Shown piece by piece: positions 12,960 to 25,300 of a stretch of 64,000 bases of DNA. Each line of letters starts with the position of its first letter. Within the stretch, counting starts at the first letter, position 1. The position numbers and the translations under genes are program-made. Source of the stretch: Schistosoma mansoni. Taxonomy: Eukaryota; Platyhelminthes; Trematoda; Strigeidida; Schistosomatidae. The notes under the pieces are model-generated. The model did no database searches, was not told where the DNA came from, and saw only the letters and a program-made list of their open reading frames with translations. The DNA lies in contig NW_017386124.1 in the NCBI RefSeq assembly GCF_000237925.1, positions 62,001-126,000 on the forward strand, written 5' to 3'.

Positions 12960-15261
12960 AGATTCACGGCCGTTTGAATCGATACCAAACATGTTGGCAG
13001 TAGTCGCGCGCCGGAGGTTGCCAGACGATTAATATGAATCCTCCGGGTATTGCGGAGCTGTAAAAGAAATGGAAAGGAGGCTGCAGAAACTGATCGGGAA
13101 ACAACGAGTAATAACACGTAACAAGGACGTTGGTTGAATGTTAAGCGATCAACCATAGAAATAATAGAAAAAGAAACATTTTGGAGTTTTATCAAGTTGC
13201 GTTGAAAAAGATAGCTCTGGCAAGTGGTTGAGTTCCTCAGATGAGAAAAGGTAAGTTTGTCGCAAGAGTAGTGATGTCACAGTGATAGTACGATAAGTGT
13301 ATTATCAATCGGTGCCGATGTTTGTACTGCCCTTGGTACAAAGTAGAAAGTCAGTAAGTGTCGCTGACAACCGTTCGTAAGCGTCGATTTCTAGTTATAT
13401 ATATATTCAACAGACTAACTGTAAGTACAGAATTATAACCGTGAAGATAAGTCGTAGTTTCCTTGTGTAAAGCTTCTGATCAACTTGCAGTCAGTTTGGA
13501 AAAACTGATAACTGCTGTGAAAATCAATGTGGGTCGAATAATAGAGAGCGAGAGCGAAAGGTGGCACGATGAAATCTCTAAAAGATGATAATTGGTGAGT
13601 GCTGCACACGTGTTTGATGAGTGAACCGAAAAATGTAGAAAAAAACATAAGAAACCAAGAGTGTCACTCTGGACTCATGTCAATGATATCGGTGAAAAAT
13701 GCTGTCAGTGTTGGGGTCGAGACGACAATATCGTTGTCAGTTTGCAGGAGACGCGCTCGACTGCGTAAACCGATGATTCGCGTGAATGAGTGTCGTCAAA
13801 CCACCAATTGAACTGGACAGGCTTTAGATCGTCGAGTAGTTGAACAGCCGATTGATGTACCAAAATCATCTGTTAGATAACAGCCACGCGGAAACAATAC
13901 TTCATAATATGAAAAAATACGACGTCAAAGTTGAATAACTACAATAGTTCGAAGGTGTTGTAATGTCACATCGAAGTAACATCATTTCGTGTACTGACAA
14001 TTGTACTGAACGTTCGTTTGGGCATTGTTTATGTAGCAATTGGATGTGCAGTATCAAACATGTACGAAGACTATCGTGGGGTTTGTGGAGAATTTCAGAA
14101 GACGTTTAGATATTTTCCAAACCCGTATTGTATGTGAATAAGCCGAAGACGGAATTAAAGTGACTTTAGTGCAATAAGGAAATCGAGTCATGATTTACTG
14201 TATGAGATAACAGCAAACAAAAAAAGCGCATAGTAAACATTAATTTAAATGGTAACCACCAATGTAACTAAAGTTTAGGTTTAGATAACGTGATCGTTTC
14301 GTAAAAAAGCATATTATCTAGCTCTAAGTGACATCAAGTACGACGAAGTGTCTCATTAAGACATGGACTAAGATTGCTCGTGTACATGAAATACGTTTTT
14401 TCGGAGTATGTTGACTTACAAGTCATAAATGTAAGTAGTTTCGACTAACATTTGACGGCAGTGACAGAATGTATGACTACTCTAAGTGAAAGTAGCCGCA
14501 AAATGTTAGACATTATAAACATTATACGAAATTAACTAACTCAATTATGAAACTCGCCTGGATTACTCTTGCTCCAAAGTAATTGAAATTTGTGGATTAA
14601 CTTCGTAGATTAACGAAACGTTGTAGACTGAATTGGAATAAGTCTAATTTAGGTTGAACACGTAGAATTGCCTGACGAAGTTTAAACAAGATCTAACATT
14701 GCAGGAAATTTATAGTTCAAACTCACCGTAAATTTCTAGCATTTGTATCCTCTGATTCGCCATGGAACTCAGCAATTGGAAATGAGGCAGGCAGTGGTCA
14801 AGAAAGTAAAATATTCTAGTAGATAGTTTTTGATAGTAGTTAGTTGACAGTGAATAAGGAGAAAGATGAATTTAATAATCGGCAGTTTATCCTGTATTGG
14901 TTATACAAGTGGATAAGTTGCAAACAGATATGCGTACGTGTTGCCTTGAGGCCATACTTACGAGTGGTTGATATTTTAACAGACATATTACACAGGAGCA
15001 TTTACATGCTGCTAATGCTTGTTAAAGAACCACGATAGTCGATTACAGTCGTAGTTGATTGGTTAGTTCTATCGATTGAACTAATTATTTCAGTTGAAAT
15101 ACTAATCAACATTGATATGAAGCAACGAATGTTCACAGAAACTGATAAAGATAGCCGAAGTTAAAAATGGAAAATAATAAGTACAAAATGTAAAAAAAAG
15201 AACATAATGATAGGTTGCGTTATTCGAAGTCTTGCTCACCAGTGTAGAACATCAACGTTGG
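12960..15261. other. unrecognised block inside the gypsy region
   Basis: This 2.3-kb stretch separates the gypsy pol copy from its 3' end. A short tract near 13030-13110 (CCTCCGGGTAT) weakly resembles 44775-44850. No frame or RNA gene is supported. It may be an insertion or a misplaced contig, since both ends touch a duplicated sequence. Confidence 0.35.
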
Positions 15262-15705
15262 AGTTCTATGTCGAAATGATTGGAGGGGCCTACTAGAGTT
15301 AGACGAGAATGGGGACGAACCAATTAACGCTGAAGTCACACCTCGCGACCAGCCCTTACATGGATTGAACCATCGACGCATCAAAGGATAATAGATGATA
15401 TGGAGACTGTACAACACAAAGGACGTTATGACAAGAATATATTAGTTAAGGTACAACTACGGAAGTACAGAAGTGAAAGAATAACCACTGCCGCGTGGGC
15501 CAGTCCATGGCGTATGATTGGTTTGTGTGCGTTGACTACCCTTGACCTTGACAGGGATCAGTGATCTGTTCGATATTCAGTGACCCTACAAGACCTTCAA
15601 TGACAACTCGAGGATCAACGATCACATCCTGTTCGTCAACCATTTCGTCCTACAATCGCACGTTCGCCGATCAGTCCCACGAACGAAACCGCTACGTGAC
15701 GAGAG
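15262..15705 (+). mobile_element. 3' internal region of gypsy element, copy 1
   Basis: Lies between the duplicated LLELDENGDEP frame (stop just after RRIKG) and the LTR start TGTAACCC at 15706. It has no coding frame after the stop and is probably the untranslated end of the element. Confidence 0.5.
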
Positions 15706-16088
15706 TGTAACCCTTTGCTAGCGAGAAGCTTCTGTATTGACCTACCTTTATGACGAGAACACGATTGGTGTAGCGAAAATAATGGTCATTATGATTAGGT
15801 GTACTAATTATGGATTCGTTGTACCTGTTTGTTTAAGTGTACCAAAAATTACTTTTTTGTCACTTTGTGACCTTGCGCGAATTCGTGTACGCTCAGTCGC
15901 TAGGCGTAGTCAAAACTTTGGCACGATCTCGGTATTATTTAGATACCACAAGATCACCAACAACTACATTATACTACAACCTTCTTTTTCATTCAGATAT
16001 TTGGCTCACGGAAGTATCTAACTTTGTAACTGGCACATAGTTTCCTGTAGTTGTGATCATAGTCCACCGAAACTCGACGCCAACTACA
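15706..16088 (+). mobile_element. gypsy 3' LTR (383 bp) next to TMEM62
   Basis: Bounded by TGTAACCC and CGCCAACTACA (TG...CA). Homologous LTRs lie at 53769-54056, 48953-49117 and, reversed, 45597-45920; all share ACACGATTGGTGTA-like, CTTTGGCACGAT-like or GATCATAGTC blocks and the CGACGCC terminus. It has the same orientation as TMEM62, whose ATG is at 16170. Confidence 0.78.
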
Positions 16089-16169
16089 TACCAATCGTTT
16101 TACGGTGGTCTGAACTACAAGTGCCCAGTAACCTCAGTCAGTGGAACATACTACTGCAGCTTTGATCTG

Positions 16170-16337
16170 ATGTTCGGACGGTCTTTTTTCTTTTTCTCCA
16201 TATTAATATTATGCTGGTCTTGCATATTCATCAATTTGCTGTCTTTAAGCTATTCAGTTGCCTTTGAAGTTAGGTCCTTTGTTCACAATGATAAGGTCAT
16301 CGATGGTGGTGCTCACAATGTTTTCTGGTTCGTACAT
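16170..16337 (+). CDS. TMEM62: TMEM62 exon 1 (start codon, signal anchor)
   Basis: 56 codons in phase 0, ending before GTAAGA. It starts with ATG in the context ATCTGATGTTC and encodes a phenylalanine-, leucine- and isoleucine-rich anchor. It ends in NVFWFVH, which lines up with NIFWGLQ just before the first metal motif of vertebrate TMEM62. A gypsy LTR ends 81 bp upstream of the ATG. Confidence 0.85.
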
Positions 16338-19300
16338 GTAAGATAAGCTTACTACTTATATGGAGTTTTAAGATTACAGATTTGCATTTTAGCGAGTTCG
16401 GCTCTAAAGACAGACAGATGAACTTCTTTGAGTTTTGTTCTACATACATTCCTGTAATCCGACCTGAAATTGTAATCGCGTCAGGTATGTTGTCTCACTA
16501 CATTTTATTTGCATAAGGTGATATTACTGATGGCAAGGGTAAGACGTTCTCGTCGTCTTCTCAAAATCCGGAAGAATGGAGGGATTATTTGTCACTTCTG
16601 GAACAGTCTGGAGTACTTAATTTAACTAGGTGGTTTGATGTACGGGGAAATCATGGTTAGATTTAATCATCACTTTGATATTCTTTAGATAGTTTTGGCG
16701 TTCCATCGTTTGGTGGTGATGGTGATTATTACAGGTAAATCACAGACTCATACAATTCATAAAGTTTTCAATATCATTACTAATTGGTCGTTTAATAATT
16801 TGTCCATCTTTTGTCGAGTTGTAACAAAAAGCTGTACTGAGTGATTTCATTTGATTCACTGGTCTGTGGTGTTGCGCTTTATTTAGACAATTTCGGATGA
16901 CGTGGTAATTTATATCTCGCTTCTATTGACTTTGGAATCACTGTAATCCGTCTTAGAGTTATGCGAGCCTCTCTGTAGTACCCGTGATTCCGACGTCCCA
17001 CAATAGTAGTATTTCTCGATATTAAGGCGGCATTTGACTCCGTTGATCGTGAGGTTCTGTGGCAGTGTTTGTCACTGAAAGGAGTACCAAAAAAGTACAT
17101 TAACCTTATAATGGCTCTCTGCTCGAACACAACTGGTCGAGTTAGAGCGGTCGCCATAGGAATCAGTTTTTGACTAAAATAGTGTCTAATATATTAGCTT
17201 CAATAATACTTCGACACCTAATCAAAGCTCGTGAAGAGCAGACTAGAGAATACCAGACTGGACGTAGTTGTATAGATCAGATATTCACTCTTCATCAGGC
17301 CGAGTTAGAGCCTATGGCGAACTGTCATCAGCATTAGTTACCTCAAGTAGTTACCTCAACTGCTCTCACCGACGCGTTGTAAATCCGACCTTTTACAGCC
17401 AGACTAACATCACGAAGGCGCCAAAGATGGCCCAGATTGGCATAAGCCGCTCTGGCTTTCCTTATGCGTGCATCAATCTCATCACTCACGCCACCACCAG
17501 CACTTATATAGCTACCTAGATACACGAACAAATAAATGAAATGATGAATTCTGTTGACCTGTTATCTAGTTTATCCTGTCTGAACTCTTATGCTGTAGCA
17601 GTTTTAAAATACTTTGTTATCTTATTATAGTACTTCCTTTTTTTGACGCATCTTGTGTAAAATAAAAAACGGCAAATTTATCGACATGGTTTAACATAAT
17701 AAGAAAATGTCTTTTGTTTTTTCGTTGTTATTTCAGTCGATTTGGTGTAAGGGGCCGATTTTCATTTAGGTCAAACATATTCAAACTTGTAAAACCATAT
17801 GGTCAGTATTCCTTCATAAGTATTGATTTATCTACTGAACCTGGATTGAAATGGCCTCTTAATTTTTTCGGTAGTTTTAACTTGGTAAGCTGTGTCAGTT
17901 GCTAGACATTATTACTATTTATGATATTTGGTAACTTGTATTGTAGCATGGAATAGACCGACTAGCTCACCAGAATTCGTTTTTCATGAAGCCTTGCCAT
18001 TATCATTTCAAATTTGGTCCAACTGTGAACTAGGTTTGTTCGCAACAGTTCTAAGTGTTTGTCCACGCTCTTGTTTTCCGTAGTAGTCATAAAGAAAACT
18101 TGATGTGACTTAGGTGAGGTAGGCGGTGGTTGACATACGTAATACGTCCCAATCATCTCAGTTGATTAAGATATACTACCTCATCGATTGATTTCCCTTC
18201 CTTACCTGGTACTCTTTCCAACCCAAGGATTGCTTACTCCGTGATCCCAAAATACATAAACAATGCCTCGTAGACACCCATGGTCGAGTATCAGTAACCT
18301 GCTAATATCCTCTACTTCTAATGATCATGCTGAGACCACGGTCAATAGGTTGAAAATTGCTCATCAAGACACTAACTACTGAGTTTTGCATTTGTGAATC
18401 ATACCGGTCCATTTTGAAGAACTTCATGATTAGTTGAAGGTGTTCGAGTGCATGATTTCAACGGTTAAATTGACAAATCAATCTGAGCTAGACCGCCATT
18501 GAAAACCTGGAAGCACTGAACGGCCGTTTCTTTTTAGTATGAGACTAAACAGTGAGCATCCACGATCCCCCACATGGGACTCGAAGCCAGGACCTTCGAT
18601 CTCGCTCACGAACTCTTAACCTCTAGACCACTCACTAGTGACTGGCTTCAAGATTGATTTCCTGACGTTCTAGCGAGAAGCCGTGACCATTAGTTTGATT
18701 GATTATTTGGATTTTCGGACTGTAAAGGCTGTATAAAGCCTAACATCTGGGCTAAGTATGATATTTAGAATCTTTATATATCACATTTCGTGGTACTTTT
18801 GTAGATTATGAACAGTGATTTTCAGTCGTGAAGTTTAGCATATAATTTCTCTGTTGTTTGCTGGTTCTTTCTGTTGAGTAACACTAATTGCCAGTTGTAG
18901 CGTTTCCAAGAAGGAAAAACGTTTTCGTGGTATCGTTTCAAACATCAGTACCTTAGCTCCTTAGTTTTCACGTGTTCTCTCTCTGGAGATATGTGACGCA
19001 TAATTCGCACTGTATAACATTCAAAGGGAAGATTTGGTACTAATGTTAATAGTCAGTTGTTTTTTTATAAGTAACTCAGTTTACCGTGTCTAGTACGTAA
19101 TACTCTAGACATATATATCGTGCTTATATGAGGTACGGCGACTGATACTTTGGATTCCGCGTTGTATATAACTGGTCCACTAGTTTTAGCAAACATATAT
19201 TTGTAATATTTTTGGTTTATTGTAAACTGCTCATATTTTCTTTTATTATGTTCTATCGATATTTAACCTAATATTACAGAATGTTAAAACACAGTTTTCA

Positions 19301-22300
19301 AAGTCGATTGATAAGGCTAAAGATAGTAATCAGACGTTTGTATTTGGACATTATCCAACTTCCACGGTTGTTTCAAGTGATTCTAATCTGGGTTCAATGA
19401 TTGGGTAGGTTTTATATCATTCGACTTTAAGTTGTTAGTATTTAACTGTATCAAAAATAATTGGTATTTATACTTTTCTAATTGCATTCGGTTAAATAAT
19501 TCACCGATAGATACATAGTTTTCTTACTTTCGCATAGGTTTTCTTGGCAAAAAACACATCCCTTCGCATTTCTTTTCCAAGTAGGTAGAGTTCAAAAGTT
19601 ATTCATGAGCTAACCCGTAAGTTAATACGATTACTTGTTGTTGCACCGGAATGGTTATTGTTACTGGATCCATTTCGAGTAAAGTTGCACAACACATCTA
19701 GTTGCAAACATAGTCATCTATTTTGTTGTTTATCAGTCCTTTTGTATTTTAAGCACTTAGGTACAGGACTATCATCCTCCTGACAGCTCAGTAATTCACT
19801 GTGCACTTTAAAAGTATTTAGGCGTAGAAGTGTTTGGTTCGTTGGAAAGCGTGAAACTTAAAGAACTTGTTGGAGAAAAGTATACTGTAAAGTGTTTCTT
19901 GCTAAGAATTCAGTTAGTCTTAATTAGCTCTTTAACTAGTTTGATTCCTTTTCAATTGTTCACACAGTGATCCTAACTCTGTAACTATCTCTTACAAGGC
20001 TAGCTTGTTATCTACTAATCTGCTGATTCGAAATGGCCACTAACTTGTATGGTGCTTATTCTGTATGATTTCGTGTTGTCCTGTTGTTGATATTCAGAAC
20101 TAAATTTTGATCAATTTGATTAACACTATTATTGTTTGCACTGAGTTTTTCTGCTCACTCTCAGGATCTGTAATTAGTGACTAAAATAAATTGTAGCTTT
20201 CCAGGGTTTACATGTTGAACTCTTTCTGTAATAAACATAAATATTGAAGTACTGTGAATAATGTACTTCAAAATCATTTCTATTTATACTTTCATTAGAA
20301 ACAAATACAAACAGTCTAATCTTCAATATTCTGAATTATAACTGTATACAGACTAATGATCTCTTAAATGTTTTTCTCTCGTTTCGCGTTTTCTATGTTC
20401 GAAATATCCAACGCATGTTCATTAGGATAGATATACATGTAGTAAATAAGGCAACTATACTTATTTTATTATAATTAAATTTCAGGTTGATAGCTAATTT
20501 TTCTTATCTATCAGTTGTCAACAACTGTGTTGGATATGGGCAGTAAGAAATACTCGTCAGTCAGCAATAACGTAGGACCAGGCACATTTATGCATCGGTC
20601 CAAGTTGCCATACCTCGTTAGCACAACAAGATGAAGACCGGATTCATAGAAGTAATTAATTTAGTGGTGGTAGTATATAAAGAAAGGTTGTATATAAGGA
20701 TATAGTATAGGAAGGAAAAAAGTTATGAAGCAATTTTAATCTCAAGGTTTAAGGGAAGATAAAGAGTGTATACACCTACGCCATTGTGATCGATTCTGAG
20801 CCATGTCACCCAGAGTCTCCAACCATTGGTTACGATAGTCACGCGGACCCCAACCAGGTAGTCTGCATCTACCAACATGGCTAAGACTAGAAGTTAGTGA
20901 CTTCAAGCACTGATGCCATGTTTTGGTTTGGCCGCCCCTAACTCTCTTCATACCATCCCCTACACTAGTCAGCATAGCGCGTCGTGGTAATCGGTGTTCA
21001 AGCATACGTAACACGTGGCCCGTACTATGCTCTAATTAAATCCAATTTGTATATCTGAATTTTGATTTAGAATACAGTCTCTCGTAAATGCTATGCGTAT
21101 TTCCTTTATTGCAGGGATAATGCATTTGCTTATTTATGCGGTCATTTACATACGTTGTTTGGATTGGCTAAGAAGATGTATTTTTTGCAGCCTCAAGGTT
21201 ATTGGGAATGGGAATTAGGTGATTGGCGTGATAATCGTTAGTAAGTTATGTGTTTTACTTCTCATTGTTATGTTTCCCTTCTTTTAATATACATACTCGT
21301 GTTCTGTGGTGTTGAACCGTACAACTAAATTATTGTAATGTTGTTAACCACTTAGTTGTTAAAGCTGTTAAGGAACTCAACCAGAAGTGTATAATGAGAA
21401 GAATTATGTAAAGCAACAAAACGTATGCATCGATCCTTAGGGTAAGCACTGGTTTCAAAGGTACCATTTTTCGGAATTTCACGAATCTATATTGATTTGT
21501 TATGTGGGCTTATGAGACCTAACTAATAGGTAAAATGCTTACCATTAAAAATAGTATGGTCATTATGCAGATCCAATCAGAAAGTGTATTTCCGCGTATG
21601 GAAATCAGTTATAAAAATTCACTGCTGAATCACATAGCATTAGCACAAGTTTCCTGTATTTCTACTGTTGTACTGTTTTTTGTATTTAGGCACTATGCCT
21701 GAAGTATTTCTTGCTGTCTGCTTTAACAGCACTCAGTCTCACAATCAATCAAAGGTTCATCTTTCATTGTACGCAACTGCACTACTTCTAAAAATTGTCA
21801 TCAGTCCAATGGTGTATGTCACATTACAGCAATATAACATTATTCAGGTAATAAACTTATCCCGTAACTTAGGTGCTTACTGCTAAGTCTAAACATCATA
21901 TATTCGATATTATTTAAGGTTGCACACTGTTAAGAAGTCTCAAGATAAAATTGAGCTTTAAATCAGTTTTACCTGATTTGTAATGCTATTTCTATTGATT
22001 CCAGTTCAGAGTTTGAGCCATATGGTTATCTAAGGTGTTCTAATGTTATTTTGTTATTAGTAGGAATGTAATATTTTCATACCAGTCCATGGAATAGCTA
22101 TTTGATTTGACGAATCGCATCATGCTACATGTTATTAACTCGTTTGTCGTGTAATGGAGTTTTGAATATTTATTGGGACCTGCTATAAGTAACTCGTATA
22201 TATATATATATATGATTCATGTGTATATTAAATTTTCGTGTCCCCTTTTTTATTGATTTCCAGCTTCCGAATTGTGGCTGTTGACAACGATTTAGTGTCG

Positions 22301-25300
22301 TTTGTAGATGTGAGGAAATTCTCACTCAATGACTCAAACAAAGAATGGCCTATTATTTTAATCACAAATCCTAAAAACGCCAACTTTTTACTCCCAAGAA
22401 AAGAACCATTTCATAGGATCGAGTTTTCTACACACATAAGGTAATTAATACTGATTTTGAAGAGTTTAATTAAATTGGACACATTGTCTGTCGTTAATGC
22501 GTATACAACATACTTCTTAGTTACTGCATTCACATTTTGTATATCTTCTGGTAGGACGAGATGCCAATACATTAGAATCCATGCACTCAAGCAAGGGTAT
22601 AAAAGCTTCACAATACCGCATTTATCAAGTTTACTATGTGACGAACTTACTTAAACATATTGCTAAGTAAAATTAACATAGATTGTTATCTTGTTTTTTA
22701 AAAAACTTTTCATTTCATTTCAAATAATTTACTTTCTCATTTTGTGTATGTATCTATAAAGCTATCGATTGTTTTTTTTTGTTTTGTGAAAGAAACTTGG
22801 TGAACTACTTTGTGCTGAGAATTCCATGTTGTAATAAATATATATAATATTGAATAAAGTTAATAATAATGAAAATATATTAAAATAAATACAGTGTACA
22901 TGATAGTAATGTTTAAGGTATCCATTTAATTTTGATGGCATGTATCTTAAGTTTCAGTAAAACACTTAAATCGTTAGTTAACTATTTTAGAAGTTTTCAT
23001 AGTTGAAAGCGTGAGTCAATTGAAGCTAGACCACCATGGGAAACCTGGAAGCACTGGACGGTCCGTTTCGTCCTATTGTGGGACTCCCCAACAGTGCGCA
23101 TCCACGATCCCGCATTCGTGAGATTCGAACCCAGAACCCACCAGTCTCGCGCCAGAGCACTTAATGGATAGACCACTGAGCAGGCATCCAACGGTGTTAT
23201 TTTAGAAATGTCACTGTGTTATACTTCTAGTGTATGTGTTACTGTATTTGTAACAATGTCTTAACATGTTTAATATATATTCCTTACCATTTACTCATTG
23301 TGGCCCCCAAATGCCCTGGTACGATCGAGAGTGAGGAGAGTCCACTCTCCCTCTCGAAATGCTCTCACATGGCCACGCGTATATAGCCCCTGCCAGGGAA
23401 ATCCTACTCATTGCCTTCTCGCACAAGGGTGTTGTTTACGAAATTGAGAGGACGAAAGGCGAATGTTCGACGCCTTAACCGGGTGGGTTGAGGCGAAATC
23501 TCAGTATCAAAAAGCTCGGAATACCTGTGCCTCGACCCTCGTTAAGTCCAGAAAGCTGTACGAAGAGAGGAACGAATAGCGTATGAACCTAGTGTTGGTC
23601 ACCGGCTACCATGGGACCGCATCTCCTCACGATGCTCCACTGCCTTGTGTATCAAAACTTCAGGTCAAAGGCTCAGGGTGTGGTCCCCTAAGAAAACCAC
23701 CTGTTTCAGTCTGGGCACCTGGGTAGTATCACAGCCTTCACACAAATCAAATGAATTTAACCTTTTCTGTCCAGCTTGGGTCTAATAATAATAATAATTT
23801 TATTTCATAATTTTGATGTTTGATTATATTTCCTTGAAAAATCCGGGACCAGATTGCCAGGCAAAACGTTGGATTTACTTCAAATTCATTCGCTGAAATT
23901 TTACCAATACATCCTTCCTCTTTAATGTCTTACATGGTTCAAATTGTTTATTCTGGTTAGTTTTTTTAGCAAGGTTGTTGTTTAAGGAATGGGGTTACCG
24001 GCCCCATGCCCAACCCTCCTTCTTTACCCGGGCTTGAGACCGGCAGTAACTCTAGAATAAATACAGGCGGAGTTAACTAATGAATAGGTGGCAAAGGTTA
24101 ATTTGAAATAACATTTTGAAGACATACTAGGTCTTCAGTCTAATCTAGACTGAATCTAGATACTAGGTCTAATTAAATCGTAATTGTTTGTGTTATACGT
24201 ATGGTAACTGTCGCTCGATCGAATTCATGCTTTTTTACATTTATAACTTCTGGACTTGTAATTGAATATTATTTCTCCTTTTCTGAGTAAGCAAACAAAT
24301 TTCAAAAACTAATCTCGGGGTTGCTCTTTTTTCATAAATGTAGGGAAATGATGAACAACCAGATTGTTCGATAAAATAATCCGAATGTTGGTTTTATTTA
24401 TGCTGACTTTTATCGTCAAAGCTGTTATCATTTTTAACCGAATTATTAGAAGTATTTTATTATTCACTTTAAGATGCTAGTTTCATCACAAGAATTGTCA
24501 TTTTGTTAAACAATAAGTATTTCAATATTCCTTAAATCGGTAGTCCAATAGTTAGAATACTCACCTTTCAACTAACAGTTCACTAATTCGAACCGTGATT
24601 TACGTACTCAGGTTGCATCGCAGTCTTTTACGCAGTGCCTGTGGTCCGTAGTCGCGTGCATGAACCTTTGTTTGGAGAATGAGTTACACTAAACTAAATA
24701 ATTCTCCTAATCTTGACTGCCTCATCTCGTAAAATACGTTCATTATGGTGATCAATGATTACCTAAATATTGAAACGCTGTACAGGATAGTTATTTCTTC
24801 AATCAGAATACGTTTGTCTAAAGCCTGTCCAAACGTTCAGTATTCTGTTTAGAAGTACCGTAATTATTTGTTATTGAACAGGTAAATTAAATGTAATCAC
24901 GTCTTACTGGTAGGTTTGCGGCGTCATCTATTAGTCTATTATTGTTTTTGTCTAGATGCCTTAACTATTCAGTTTAAGAAACAAACAGTTTTATCTCTTT
25001 GTTGACCGATATTTTGATCAGAATTTTAGTTTGGTCACTATCGCCTATTCTAAGAGTTTCTGTGTCAATCAATGGCATTCATCAAGGATTCGCTGAACCA
25101 GCCAAATCACTTGAGAGTGGTAATTCAACACCTTTATATGTACTTCCATGGAATACATCTCAGTGGTCAGCCAATCCGTATTCATTTCACGTGATTGAAG
25201 TCACAGCTAAGGTGAGCGAAAGATTTACCCGTTTTTCATTAAACTTTCATATTTGGTGTGTTTTTTAATGATAGTAATTATTGATTGTTTTATTTATTTA

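Noticed and set aside
15737-16040. Open frames before TMEM62, tested as an upstream exon
   Set aside because: They lie in the gypsy LTR, and no splice junction to exon 1 is apparent.
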